Part shown: in pieces, positions 24,681 to 37,439 of the stretch
Position numbering within the stretch: the stretch's first letter is position 1
Layout: each line of letters starts with the position of its first letter
The notes under the pieces: model-generated
What the model was told of the DNA's origin: nothing
What the model saw: the letters and a program-made list of their open reading frames with translations, nothing else
Database searches by the model: none
Position numbers and translations under genes: made by a program
From: Pyrocephalus nanus
Lineage: Eukaryota; Chordata; Aves; Passeriformes; Tyrannidae
Assembly (NCBI GenBank): GCA_038380795.1
Contig: CM076267.1
Span: 36,890,232 to 36,954,231 of the forward strand
DNA length: 64,000 bases
Direction: 5' to 3'

Positions 24681-25889
24681 CACCACGGCATCTCCCTGCT
24701 CCACATGCAAAGGTTGGCACACAGCAGAGAACAGGGGGGTTCTTGCAGCCTTCCACGTGTGCTGGAAAAAAAACAACAGCAGCTGCAATAACGCACTCGA
24801 GGAGATAAACACTGGGAAAGCTTCCCACACGGACCACAGCGCTCCTTAAAGCCTCGATTCTGTCTTCCCCCCTCCCTCTATTTGCAGGAAGTGCCTGTTG
24901 TCAGCTTAACTCAACAGCTATTTCAAAGTAGCAAACAGCTAATGGGCCACTGAAAAAGATAATAATAATAATAATAAAAAGGCTCTTAAATTCAGCTCGT
25001 GCTGCTGCAGAAGTCCTGGAAATCAGGGGCTGGCAGGATGGGTCACAACACCAGGTGGCAGAGCCACGGGGTGCTGCCCACGAGAGAAGTTACATTGCCA
25101 CTGGAGAGGCTTCAGTGGAGAAGCAGCTCGTTTGGGAGATGTGAAGAACCAGAAACAACCGACTCTGCTTTTGGGCAGGGAGGCAGATTTCCACAGAGAC
25201 AGGCAGAGATGTGGGAGGCAGGAGAGCATCAGCACGCTTGGTGCATCCAGGGAGACCACTGAGAGCTGACAGAAGACATCAGAACAGCCATTTGTGGCAG
25301 GAATCCTCAGCCCTGGACTCAGAGCACCAGGAGTCAACCCTTTAATTGGATATGAAACGGGAACCGGCCAGAAGTGGCCCTTTGGCTGTTCCTTCGACTT
25401 CCTTGGGGAAGGAAGGGAAGAACTACAGAGGGATCAGAGCCCTTTGGAGCAGATTCCCAGGCATGGAACCACTGCCCTGCTCCATGAGCTCCTTCCTCCT
25501 CACATACAACAAGCTCCAAGGACACAGCACCTTGAGAGCTGTTGGCATTTCCATCCCAGCCAGGTCAGCAAACTGAGCAGTGCCTGATCCTCGTGGCCAA
25601 GAGCCACCTGCACCACTGGTTTCTGCCTGGCACACACTGGGGGAGAGGGAAGGGTTCAACTCCCCCATCACTGCACAACTTCCAGTGTTGCCTCTGGTTT
25701 TTAAATTGCCAAAAGGTGGTCAGCACATGGGGGGAATTAAAAAACACACCCCAAACACCTTCAGGCTTCAAACTAAGGAGTGTTAGAAGCAGAAGATTCC
25801 TGATATGTATCAGGGGGCTCTATTAAGATCATTATTTGCTGTCAGAAAGTCTTCAGGCAGCCTGTTCTAAATATAGACCCATTTAGAGG

Positions 25890-25941
25890 TTTTGTTTTTT
25901 TTTTTTTTTTTGGGGGGGGGTAGAGTTAAAAAAAAAAAAAG
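25890..25941. repeat. T-run, G-run, A-run composite
   Basis: About 22 T, then about 9 G, a short taga spacer and about 13 A. The T and A runs can pair into a hairpin. Confidence 0.85.
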
Positions 25942-27399
25942 CACCAAAGTAACTTGGAATGAAGAGTGACATGAAGACAGAGCCCCACTGGCACAGACAG
26001 ACCCCAGCAAGGTGATTTTTAAAGGCAAACCCCTGCACCTGCACACACACACACACTCCCTAGAGAGATTCTCAGTACCTCCAACACTTTGCTGCAACAC
26101 CATCAGCAGTTCCTCCTCCCTGTTCTGGGAGTTACCTGTCAAATCCCACCCCCCAGGAGGGAACCTGCCTGTGTTAGGGGTTCTACAGGTGACTGCCAGC
26201 TTGGCCAAAGCCACTTTTCCCTGCCAAGATCTCTGCCCCACAGCAGCCCCCGAGGGCTGGGGGCTCTCCTGGTGCAACTGGAGTCAGCAGGAGCATAAAT
26301 CTTGTGGGCTGCCCTTGGAAGCAGCTGTTGTGGGGAAAGGACAGCAGAATGCTGGCAGGGAAATTGGGAAAGATATCAGCAAACACTGCCTGAAAGCCTT
26401 AGGCCCTGCTCTGGGGTTTTTCAGAGCATAACCAAGGGCATCGCTGCACAACCCTTTCCACCCACAATAAACACCTTTCTGTCCTTGGGAGAGGCAAGAG
26501 CCACAAGTTTGGTTCTCCAGGGCCTTGCCCTCTGTTTTTGGGATGGATCCAGCCTGGCCATCCAGCCTCAGAGCAGTAAAATTCACACTGCTGGAAAGCA
26601 GAGTCAGCCCTGACGTGCCGGTGCTGGAGGATCAGTCCCCCATTTCAGACAGAGGGCACAACACCCCATGGCTGGTGTGCTCCAAAGACAGGGACACCCC
26701 TGATTTCCTTCTGACCTACTGCATTCCCATCCCTTCAGGCTGGGATTCAACCTCTTCTGGGCTGGGGGAAGCAGCTCATGGGGTCCCCAGCCCTTCTTGT
26801 TTGGAGGGGCTGCTGTCTGCCCCAGGTCTGCCTAAGCACCAGCAGTTAGAGGTGGCAGAGCCCCAGACAAGAAGGCTTAAATCCTTTTCATAACTCCACT
26901 TCACTTTTATATTGACTCCAGGGAATATTGCCATTTGTGCCCATAATCCCCTTGGGAATCCTGGAGCCTTGGCTCGTCACTAAATCCCTGGGGCTGGTTA
27001 TAAAACACACAAGTGCCTTTGATCACAGGGCCAGTGCCAGTGTGCAGTGCTCTTTGCTCCCTCTTTGTTCTCCTGGCAGAAGGGAAAACGAGCATGGAAT
27101 TCTCTTTGCCTTCTCTCCATGCCCTTGATGGTGTCACAGCCTCTTTCCTCAGTTCTTAAACCTCTGTTTTGGGGTGCTGAGAACTCCTGCACTCCCAGTC
27201 CCTGCTGAGAGGACGGTGTCACCTGCACCAGTCACCTCTTGGGGCATCCCAGGTGACAGCAAGCCTGGAGAGCGTCTCTCTTTGCTTACATGGGATAACA
27301 AAGCAACTGTTCTGTTCCCAGGCAGTCCCAGAGGACACAGAGGAGCGTTTGCTCAGAGTGCACACTCCCGTAGGCAGCGTGGGTACAAACATCCTTTAG

Positions 27400-27600
27400 A
27401 GAACCTTTGTAAGCCAATTATGCCAAATCAAACACAAAGCTCCTCTGATTCCAAAGGAGTGACTCTAATCATGTTTAGTTTCTTAAATTAATCCAGATTA
27501 ATTTCTCCTGCATCATAAGATACAGTATTCCTACGTCACTATATGGCCCCAGCTAGTAAAAAGACCTTTATTACCATAGCATTCTTTTTCTGCACCCACA
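27400..27600. promoter_or_regulatory. Candidate conserved noncoding element
   Basis: Repeat-free, with many factor-type cores: gccaattatgcc, actctaatcatgttt, cttaaattaatccagattaa and cctacgtcac. The density of TAAT/ATTA cores is well above the flanks. Inferred from composition only. Confidence 0.3.
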
Positions 27601-28194
27601 TCACAGTTTAAGCCTTTCCTGGCTGCTGGGAACTTGCAGACAGGCTGGAAGGTGACTCCAACCCTCTCCATGCCAAACAGCCACCCAATTTAGCAGCAGG
27701 AGAGACTTGCAGATGGATTAGCGATGCTCTGTAGGGACAGAGGATAAAAAAAAAAAAATAATGAAAAACTCAGCTCCTGATTGTTCAGAGAGAAACAAAC
27801 AATTCTAACTTGGAAGCTGCTTTTCAATACAGTTGGTTTTTCCTCCCCCTGCTTTTTAGAAGCCTGTTTGGAGCCCAAGTGGGAGCTCTGAAGCGGCGCT
27901 GAATCTTAATCGTCCTCGCACGTGCGCAGGCAGCTGCTCCCTGCCAGACTGGAGCTGCTTTGGGGAGCTGCTCAGAAACCTGCACATGCTCCTCCTCACA
28001 AAAGATAGCTGGAGCAGCCTCTAATGCCTCTCTTTTCGTATATGAACTGAGTCCAAAGTCAGTCAGAGAACATCCCCTCCATGGCAATGGGCCTTTAGCA
28101 GGGAAGTGTTACCGATGTGTCCTGTACCCAAATCCCAGGTGAGGGGCAGTGCAGAGGGAACACGCAGGTAGCAGAGCTCCTGGCCTGGCTCTGC

Positions 28195-28213
28195 CAGCAG
28201 CAGCAGCAGCAGA
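28195..28213. repeat. (CAG)n microsatellite
   Basis: Six cag units in noncoding DNA. Confidence 0.9.
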
Positions 28214-28899
28214 GGAGAGATGGAGCAAAGCTCCCAGGAGAGTAATCAAAGCTTCCAAGCAGATGATGAAACCTATTTCCTCTTAACAAGCTCCTCCATT
28301 CCCAGGAGCTGGCACACTTTTCCTTGCATTAGCTGCACTAAGTAAAAATCAACTCCCAGAGGGAACTGAGGGCTTTCCAGAGTACAGGCACAGCAGAGGA
28401 GCTTGGACAGATCACCCACCACACCTGCAAGGATCATCCCCCCTCCATCCCACCCTGTGCAAGCTCAGAGCGTGGCTGCAGAGGTGTGGGGTGGGACAGG
28501 CTGCTCAGGCCAGCACCCATCTCAGAGGCAGGACTTGAGGCTCACAAGTGTTTTCCCCCCAGAGATGCTCAGTTTGCTCTCCAGAGCAGAAGCAGCCCTT
28601 GAGGACACACAGAGCAGTTTAGGGTGCATCTTGGTTTCAAGCAAAACACTCCCTAACCAGTCAGAGCGAGCTAAGAGATCAGGTAATCCAAGAAATCATT
28701 CTGTGAACTCTTCATGCTGAGCACAAGCGTCAAAGGTTTGAGATGCTCAAGTTCAAAAAGCCCCCCTGCAAGTCATCTGTGACTGGAGTGTCAATGACAC
28801 TAAGCCTGATTTCTGAGCCAAATCCCAGAGCCGGTGCTGATGACATTCCCTCCATCCATAGAGCCGGAGTCTAATACCACATTTTAACCCCCCCTCCTC

Positions 28900-29225
28900 A
28901 AAACATGAGAGGAACTGAGTATTTTCTAATACTTGTACACAATAAAATTTATGAAACAGATAACAAAAGCCATCCATCTTCATTTATAAGTCATGGCTTT
29001 TGCCTTTGTTAAGTTTAATTGCTTCCCCCGTGGCTTCAAATCAAGGGCAGATTCTATTAAAAGTAATTACTTTGCCGTGCAGCTGCCATAGCAAAAGTTG
29101 CTTGATAAAGGTTAATCTGCTGAGCGATGGCAGCTCCTAAATGAGGGTGATGATTTTCATTAATAACTTCAGGGGGAAGATGATGGTGGAATTTACATGT
29201 GCGCTGACACGATAACCACGGCGAC
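28900..29225. promoter_or_regulatory. Candidate conserved noncoding element (best in window)
   Basis: About 320 bases of repeat-free, evenly mixed AT-rich text with frequent homeodomain cores (aagtaattactttg, ggttaatctgc, ttcattaataac), aatcaaggg, and a CpG-bearing right end (cacgataaccacggcgac). It ends just before the CR1 tail at 29,305. The look is that of deeply conserved enhancers in vertebrate gene deserts; this is unproven. Confidence 0.35.
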
Positions 29226-29304
29226 AGCCCCGCGGGGTCCCCGAGCCCAGAACTTCTCCTGCTCACAACCCCCCTGTTCAGTTCTGCAGCATTCACTCCA
29301 GCTG

Positions 29305-29364
29305 CATTCAAGGATCCTTGGGGGTCCTTTCCAACTCAGGATCATCCTATGATTCCGTGAATTC
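29305..29364 (+). mobile_element. CR1 LINE 3' tail
   Basis: The end reads caaggatccttgggggtcct, tccaactcaggatcatccta, tgattccgtgaattc. Confidence 0.8.
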
Positions 29365-31150
29365 TGTGTTTTTGGGCACCACCATTCAACCCAGGGCATG
29401 GCAGTCCAGTGCCTACCACGGCACATTTACAATAAATCGAGTGTCTTCAGGGGTTTTAACCATCAGAACCTGCTCTTGTAAGCAAGCTGGAGACATTTCC
29501 TAGAAAGCCAGACTAGCTCCTCTTTCAACCACAGAGAAGTTTTTACACCATCAATCACAAAAATCAGGAGTGTGAGCAAAAAAAGAAAAAAAAAAAAGAT
29601 TAAGAATCAGAAGCTTAACACCAGCTATTTTTAACTTAATACTGAGAGTAACACCCTGCAAGCAACACACACACACACATGCTCTATGAATAAAGTGAAA
29701 ATACAGCCTTCTGCACATGCCTGCCCCTCCACGAAGGAAGAGCTGCCATCTGCATGTTGAAAGGATTATTTTCCACGTGGGAGGCCAGAGAAAGGAAAAA
29801 AAAAAAAAAAATTAAAAAAAAAAAAAATCCCAGAATCCTACTAGGAAATGCAGTCAAAAGGGCAGGTTGTCTCCTGTTTCAGCAAGCAGAGGTGGTCCAT
29901 GTGGACCAGCTCTGGCAGAGGGAATTGCTGCATTAACTTCAGGGGATTCACGAGGGAATGAGGCACCTGCAGGGAGAGGGTTTGGAGCTGCAGAGACCAC
30001 AAAGTTCTGGCTGCAAAGCCCTTCGTGCCACAGCGAGGGGTGACTGCTGGGTGCCCAACTGCTCCAGTATGAACTCCAAACTATCTTCCTGCAAGCTGAA
30101 AACACCTTTGCCACCACCTCTCTTTCAACCCCAAGAGCAATAAAATCCTCCTCTGATCAGATACAAACAGCACCTACCTAGATAAATCACATTTTACTGG
30201 CTCAAATATTCCTGGGACTAGAAAGAGAAAGGAGTTATTTATTCTTGCAGCTACACCAAGCGAGAGCTGAGGTGTTACATTGCTGCCAGCTTAGCTACAC
30301 ATTCAAAAATAAACGTGTTTTCTTGGTGGTGGTGGTGGTGAGAGTGCAAATCTCCAGGGAAAGCAAAATCAGAATGGAAAGCTGGCAAGAGGGAAAGATA
30401 TTTATTCAGACTCTGGCTGTCAGAAGGGTCTGTTCTGATTAAAGGCTGTGCTATTGTCCAACAGGCCAGCCAGGAGAGGTGAGTAGCAGGAAAAGCAGAG
30501 ATCTCCTCAGCCTGAGGAAGCCAGGCTGGGACAGAGCCCTTCTGGCACACGGGGGATGCCCAGGGATGAGCCTCCATCAGCACTCCTGCTGCTCAGCCAG
30601 GCAGGGCAGCCAAGGGGCTGTGTCAGGCTCCTGAGGAGCAGTTTTTGCTTGTAGGTACAGGAGGGAACAAGCAGCAGTTTCACCAGAGTCCCCTTGGGTT
30701 TAATCAGGCCTTGAGTAGGTAAATGGAACAGTCACCACCTTCCTGCCCCAGAGGAGAGGACTGATCAAAATTCCAGCTCTCTTCACCTCTAGAAGTGGGA
30801 GATTTACAGGAACTATTCCTTGTGCCTCAAACCTGAGGGAGATGTTACATTTTTGAAGGAACCTGAGGTTAAGAGCTTTAACATAAGAGGAGAAAATAGG
30901 AGCTGAATGTTTTGATTCTTATTTTTATGGCCACTTTATCTCTAAAGCTCTTTGAAGGGCTATCAATGAAGAGCAAAGGCAGGAGTGGAATCGGATTTCT
31001 TTGCCACCATTTCCTACGTCCCATGTAGTTCATCCCACTCTTGCCTAGAGCAGGCAGACTTGGTGACCTGCTGTAGTTGGGAATGGGAAGGCAAGGACTA
31101 CCAGGCATTGCCATCAATCCCAGAAAAATTGGAAATCTTCCTACACAGCA
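29365..31150. other. Intergenic, simple repeats only
   Basis: (CA)n at 29664-29679, A-rich tracts at 29580-29598 and 29797-29827, and (GGT)n at 30324-30340. No gene recognised. Confidence 0.5.
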
Positions 31151-31152
31151 TT

Positions 31153-31290
31153 TATAGAACCACAGAATGGTTTGGGGTTGGAAGGGACCTTGAAGCTCAT
31201 CTCATTCCACCCCCTGCCATAGGCAGGGACACCTTCCACTATCCCAGGTTGCTCAAGGGCTTGTCCAACCTGGCCCTGAGGTCACATTCC
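31153..31290 (-). mobile_element. CR1 LINE 3' fragment
   Basis: Inverted CR1: atagaaccacagaatggttt, ggggttggaagggaccttga, ccctgccataggcagggaca, then cttgtccaacctggccctga. Confidence 0.92.
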
Positions 31291-31734
31291 TGAAGAGGAA
31301 GAGGCTGAGACCTCACCAAGGAAGGCCCAGGCAGGGATGGCAGGGAGGGATCTTTAAAGCAGCACACCAAGCCCTGGACACTCAAATTGCCTTCTGAGCA
31401 AAAGCAGGAATGAAATTACCTCAGAGCCATGGCAGGACTGGTTGAATTCGAGCAATTTTCTGTGAAAAACATGCATTAAAAAACTCCCTTTTTTCCTCCC
31501 CCCTCTGCACTCCGTTTAAAAGGAAAAAGCTTTCTACTTTAACAACGAGGCAGGAAGGAGAAGTTAAAGAAAAAATGGGAAAAAAACCCCCACAACACAA
31601 ACCCTCTTTTTTTTTTTTTTCTTTTTAAAAAAATCAAAGGGATTTTACCTCCCTTGAGGCACCAGAAAGTAAAGATAATCATGAAAAAGCTGAATGAAGC
31701 AAAAGTTTTGTGGAGGTTCACGTGTGGATTTGAC

Positions 31735-31940
31735 CTAGATACAGGGAACGTTCTTGTGATTAATTTGTAGGTTATAATTTTATACTACAGCGCTCCAAAT
31801 CCAGCCCTAAAACAAATTGGACAGAGTGTCTTATTACTGCCTCATATCCCTTGATAGATCACTAAATATCTGCGTATTTTAATTATTTGAAGCAGACCAC
31901 GAGTCATTATTTCCCCTTTGAATTCTATTACCAAGTTGGG
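31735..31940. promoter_or_regulatory. Candidate conserved noncoding element
   Basis: AT-rich, repeat-free text with gtgattaatttg, gttataattttatac, cgtattttaattatttgaag and gagtcattatttcc. High density of TAAT/ATTA/TTAT cores. Conservation not tested. Confidence 0.3.
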
Positions 31941-32627
31941 TTTTTCTTTCATGCCCTGCAAACAGCTTTAGTCCACGAAGGGACTGGGATACTACGGGAA
32001 TATTAAACCCTCTGCCAACATCCCAGGAGTCTGTGGGAGGTACCAGGGGCTGATACCCACACTGCCCCCTCCACTCCACCTGCAAGACAGGTCGACCTCC
32101 CACCCGTGAAAAGGGTCCCTGTCCTGGCCTGACCCCACCTCAGCTTGCTGTAAATGGAAGTTACAGCTCTTAAGGGACCACAGAGCGTCCTCAGGACATC
32201 AGCTGGTGTTGGAACCCGCCCAGTAATTTCCTACAAAATACAGTCTCCAAGATCCAAGAGCAGGGAAAACACCCTGGCCTACCCAACAGGTCCATGGTGT
32301 TCTCACCACACTTCAGGCAAGCAGCTCACTCAACTAGATGAAAAATGATAAATTACAGCATCTCTGCCAGGGCAGAGCTAAATCTAAGGCTGGTTTGAAG
32401 ATTGAAACCCCTGCTCTGGCTTGGCAGGTGCCAGCATCTCATCACACAGCAGTTCTTAACCTTCTTGAGCTGGCTGCTGAGGTTCCATTCATTTTCACCA
32501 ATTAAATTTCCCCAGACCATTTTTTTTCTCAGCTCTAATTGTTTCATGAATATTCTCCTGGCTACCAGAGTAGCCAGAGGTAATTTATAATGTTCTGCAG
32601 GCCATGAATCCATTAATGCCAGTCTGA

Positions 32628-32690
32628 GCAATCCCAGAATGGTTTGGGTTGGAAGGGACTTTAAAGACTTTTTCCAACCCTCTCTGTCCC
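32628..32690 (-). mobile_element. CR1 LINE 3' tail
   Basis: Only the inverted 3' end: caatcccagaatggtttggg, ttggaagggactttaaagac, then tttttccaaccc. Confidence 0.8.
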
Positions 32691-35140
32691 AGCCCACTTT
32701 TCTCATGGCCATTTGTAGGGTCACAGGAAGGTTGCTTTGAGGAGGAGGAGGCAACACAGCATCATAAGAGGCAAGGTCCTTCAATTCCTGTGCAGATCTC
32801 TCTAATATCTGCCAGGGGCTTTGCAGGACCCGCTGGCACTGCTTGAAGAAGCTCAACCACCACGTTTAGGGACTCCTTCAGCTGCTGCCACTGACAGAAC
32901 AAGTCGGGATTTATTGCTACCGCTTTCTGAAGCTTGTCAGTTCTGTGTCGTGGCCCAGTTATTTGGTCAGCCTCAAACAGGAGAAACCCCTGAGCAAGAG
33001 GAACCACAGAAAGCCCCCGAGGTCAGGGGAGATTTTGTCCTGCAGTTCTCAGCTCCAACTACCACTGCAAGACACAGGAGGGCTGATGTTCCCCACTGCT
33101 GATTCCAGCACAGAAAGTGCTGTTTCCTGCTCTTTGCTGTCCCTTGCACTGCTTGGGTGTCTCTCTTTAGGTCAAAATCCTGCTGCTTCTGTGGGTATTT
33201 CCCCGCAAGGCTCTTCAGAATTACTCTCCCCCCCTTGAACGCTGAAAATTCTTTACGGTTTCTCTCCCCCTTTCCATGGGGAGCTCAAAGCCTTTCTAAT
33301 CCTCCAAACCCATCACTTGCACTGTCATCTGGCTAAGGGGTGTTCTCCAGACAAGCCAGAGAAAATTCTCTTGATATTCCCTCCGGGGGAGAAGAAAAGA
33401 GTGAGAGGGAGAACAAGGATATCAAAGGCAGCTCGTAGAGGCATCTCCATCCAATTCACGCTTCCAGCCTTACCCCATACAAATCCATCCTGCCCCACAG
33501 GCAGCATTTTGCATAGAACAGAGGAGAAAGGTTTTCTTCTTGCTACTTTGTGCCCAGAAGGCCAAAATCAGCACATCCCTGCCAACAGGCTGGGACAGGT
33601 ACTAAAGAGCTGAAGGATGTACTTCCCCCCTCAGGCTACATATGTCTAAGTGACATTTGATTCCACTTAGAGGCAGGCTCATTTATATTTGGGAAAAGCA
33701 GGCATAGGATGTGAGCTTATTTTGAACAGAATCAGCATTGTGGTAGCCAAAGCTCATTAATTATGAATTTTATCAACTGTTCACTGAAATTTGTTCTGCT
33801 AGCACAGGGTAATTGCCTGAAAAAGCAGTGCTTTCCAATGGAAAAAAACCACCACGCTTCAAAATCACCCACATCCTTCCTTTTCTGGGAGATACCCCCT
33901 ATTCCAGAACAATCACAACGCTGGGGGAATATCCCTGAGGTTCCTTAAGCCGCTTATCAGAGCCTTCACTGCAAGGAGAAGCACTGCAGGGTGAAAGGCA
34001 GGTATGGAGCACTGGGATGAGCTCTTCTGGTTGCACAGGTGTGCTGCTGGCACTTAACACAGCCCCACCGAGAAGTCTGTCACCAGTTTTAAGCAGAAAT
34101 GATATTTTTTTGCTGTTCAGCTGGACTTCGGCTCAAGGACTGTAAGCAGCAGCAGCACCCCACACCCCCGGGCTACAGACAGTGAGTGAGTCAGTCCCCA
34201 CTCAGATAGAGTTCCACTCACTCCCCAGACTCCCATTATGTGCTGAACTAACAGAAGACATCCCCTGACAGCTCTGCAGGGCACAGGCAGCATTTAACAT
34301 CAGAATTATTTATAGGCACCGATTTTAATCAGCAGGCAAAGCCTCTCCGCCTAATTTCACTTTCCACGCACAGCACACGCCCGGACCCACCTGGGAGAGG
34401 GGAGAGCGCAGGGTTGGCAGCCAGGAACAGGCTCATCCTCAGCAGAGCAGCAGGTTTGGGAAGGTGCGAGCACAGCACTCCCCAGCAGCCACATTCCCTG
34501 AGGAGCTGGGGTCGAACAAGCTGCCCCCCAGCACCCACAAACCCCACACAAAAAGCTGTTCCACTGACGACTTGCACAAAGACCACTTTCCATTCCTCAT
34601 CTTCTCCTGGGTGTGTCTGCCCCTCCTTAAACGGCATGATTGTAGAGATGCCTCACCTGTGGCTGATGGGGTGGAAACACCCGGGAGCTTCCCTGGGGTC
34701 ACCTCCCCTCACCCCCTGCTGTCTCACAACTGTCTGAATTCCCGGAGTCAAAGGCAGGTGCTGCCACTCCCTGCGTTATCACCCACCCCAAACCCTCATG
34801 CGGTTTAGATTTATAAACGCTTAAACAACAGCAATCTTTTTGCCCCGTGCAGGCTGAGCACATTTTATGTCCCGAGTTTCCTCAGCCTTCAGTCCTGTGG
34901 TTCATGATATCAGTGATGTTCAGCACATGAAGAAGCCTTCACGTGGCCCCAGAGCCTTCCCTAAGATTGGATGTCTCATGAAGGAAATGATAAAAACCAG
35001 AAAGCAACAGAACACAGTTGTTTTCTTCATAAAACAACACAAGGAATTATCTGAATACATAAAACCCAACCCCTGCTATGTTTTATTTCCTGCCTTCTTA
35101 GGCACAGATCTCTTCACTGCAGAGATAGGAGTTTTGTTTT
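32691..35140. other. Intergenic, no gene recognised
   Basis: Mostly single-copy. 33,640-33,800 is AT-rich with aaagctcattaattatgaat and may be another conserved element. The 92-codon frame at 34867-35145 has no family resemblance. Confidence 0.4.
33640..33805. promoter_or_regulatory. Candidate conserved noncoding element
   Basis: It holds ctcattaattatgaatttta and cagggtaattgcc in repeat-free DNA. Inferred from composition only. Confidence 0.22.
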
Positions 35141-35256
35141 CTTAAGATATAATTTTCTTATTATATAATATATATAATATTTTCTTATTATATAGTATAT
35201 ATAATATACTATATAATATATATATAATATTTTCTTATTTTTTCTTATTATTCTTC
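35140..35256. repeat. AT-rich tandem repeat
   Basis: The unit ttttcttattatata appears about three times with intervening tatatataatat stretches (around 35153, 35179 and 35229), giving an imperfect tandem array of roughly 25-50 bp spacing. Nearly pure A/T. Confidence 0.85.
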
Positions 35257-35597
35257 TGTACAGAAGTAGCCAAGTATGGCAACATTCAGAATAACTCCTC
35301 TGAATAAGTGTGATAAATTCTATTCTTGTTCGGTTTGATATTAATTCACCAATTTACATCAGCGTTGCAGAGGTCATAATTTTCCCAAGAATATGATTTT
35401 TTTGCCACTCTAAGAGCTAATACAGGCTAACATATTAATAGAGATGCTAGATTCATTAACCTAGTCATCAAAACTCTACACAGAAAACAAACTTCATTCA
35501 GAGCCTGATATTAAGTAATACATTTTCAAAAACTGGACATTCACACCTGCACCCCGGTATCCATCACACAGCACTAAGGGATCAGTAGATGATTTGT

Positions 35598-35662
35598 CTG
35601 GATCTCGTTGGAATGGTCTTCAGGGTTCCTTCCAGCCCAAACCATTCTGGGATTTGACAATC
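35598..35662 (+). mobile_element. CR1 LINE 3' tail
   Basis: Ends with ggtcttcagggttccttcca, gcccaaaccattctgggatt. Confidence 0.75.
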
Positions 35663-35799
35663 TGAGATTGTCCACTCGGGGTGTGAGCAGCACAAGAGCA
35701 ACACCCACCTGAGCAGCGCCGACCTTCACAGTCACAGCTCTGTCAGCAGAGCCACTGAAAATACACCCTGAGACTGGATTTGTCCCTTCTGTCACCCCG

Positions 35800-36015
35800 A
35801 TGAGAGCATTAACTCAGCTGATTAGGAGAGAGGCCTCAGCCAGGTATGTTAATGACCCTGTGAAGAGTTGCTGTTAATCAGCTGTCAGTGAACAATGGGA
35901 TTTCCAGGATCGTTTCCAGATGCAAAGCTGTTGGAGGATATTCTCCTCAATGATCTGCATTACATTTCCTCCTAATCAAGTTCCCAGTGATATTTTGATT
36001 GGGATGGAAGGAGTA
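35800..36015. promoter_or_regulatory. Candidate conserved noncoding element
   Basis: Repeat-free, with cagctgattagg, tatgttaatgaccc, gctgttaatcagctgtcag, gaacaatggg (SOX-type) and cctcctaatcaag. It stops at the (CT)n tract. Confidence 0.28.
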
Positions 36016-36032
36016 TTACTCCAGCTCAGAGA

Positions 36033-36057
36033 TCTCTCTCTCTCTCTCTCTCTCTCT
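36033..36057. repeat. (CT)n microsatellite
   Basis: Twelve uninterrupted tc units. Confidence 0.95.
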
Positions 36058-37435
36058 GTTGTTAACCCCTTCAGATAAAAGCCATTGGAATGGCAGGAGA
36101 TTCCAGCCACAAGGACATCCTGCCCCAGCGTGGGGAGAAGAGCAGTGGGGAATCAAAGCTGAGTGTCACTGCAGAACAAATCTACGGCAGTCCCTGCCTG
36201 GTGAGAGCACGAGCCACAAAATGTGCTAAAATGAGACAGATTCACAAAACCCCACCAAGCTGCAGCTCCTCGGAGGAAGAGACTGCAGAACGGGCAGCCA
36301 TCTGTGCCTGGTCCCAACACCCAGCCTGCCAGAGCCTGGGATTAACACTGTCCAGACTGATCTTCTCCTGTGTGCTGTCAGCAGCACTGTCTGTTCCAGA
36401 GCCTGCCCGTGGCACCGACAGATGTCCCGAGCAGCTCGAGGCTTGTGCAGAGCTCTGAGCTCGCGTTTCAGTTCCTCTGGTGCAGGATCTGTCGCTGGAG
36501 GACGTGCAAAAGGTGCAATTAAAAATAGGGGAATAAAGACATAAATAAACCCCCTTCCTGGGATTGCAGTAAGTAGGCTGGAGATGCCCATTTGGCACCC
36601 TGTTGGTGGACACGGGAGGAAACCTCAGCAGAGGTGCCAGCGGGTGGGAGGCAGCACAGAAACACGGGCAGGGCCAGAGCTGAGCTGTCAGCTTGAAGCA
36701 ACAGCCTGACATGTCTTGGACCCCATCCCCCTGACAACTCCCAGCTGCTATTTTGGGAAGATTGTAAAGGTTTTGCCTCTTATTTTCGATCTAGGATGTC
36801 TTGCAGTTATTCTTATAAGGTGCCATACATCCCATTGGCATTGCTGTTAAAATACAAGCCAGAGCCTGAAAAAAAAAAAAAATCTCCCAGAATGTATTTT
36901 TCTAATTGCAGAGCTTTCAGCCAGTGCTTTTCAACTCGTTGCCCACAGCACTATGTGTGTTGCCACAGTTTCAAGCCCAGCCAGGTTAGATGATTCAAGC
37001 TCACCTATCAAGCCAGAGATGGACAGAATTAAAATTCAGCTCTGCTCTTTCCACTTGCACTTTCCCAGTGAGGAGGATTTCACAACCCTCCAAAGAAATA
37101 AAAAAATAAAAAGGTGAACAAAGGGAGTGTGGGGGGGTGTGGAGGGAAGGGAAATGCATCACGAAACAGAAAGTTGAGTAGGAAACGAGTAGTCCAGGAG
37201 TACAGCGACAGCTTATGCACATTTGAAATCCCCAACAGCTACAGGGTGTAAACTGCGTGAAGAGGTCTGGGGAAGACCCTGAGGGAGCAATCTCAGTTGT
37301 GGTAGCTCAGAGAAACAATCACTGGAGCAGTGTGACAACAGCCCTTCCCAGGAAAAGCCTCTCCAAAGCCACTGAGAGCTGTCAGCTTTGAGAGCAAGCA
37401 GCAGGAAAGCCAGGGGCAAGTTAGAGCTGATGGAA
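36058..37435. other. Intergenic, no gene recognised
   Basis: Overlapping frames of 120-156 codons at 36090-36712 lie on both strands without family resemblance. A13 at about 36868-36882. Confidence 0.4.
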
Positions 37436-37439
37436 GAGC

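Larger units (their letters stand above)
23959..27395. other. Intergenic, no gene recognised
   Basis: It holds A tracts (24505-24522; 25929-25941), a T/G tract (25894-25920), a (CA)n at 26042-26056 and a (TAA)n at 24958-24977. No recognisable exon. Confidence 0.45.

Noticed and set aside
34867..35145. 92-codon plus-strand frame
   Set aside because: No family resemblance; ends in an AT-rich repeat.
36090..36712. Overlapping frames of 121-156 codons on both strands
   Set aside because: Mutually antisense, no domain, no splice support.
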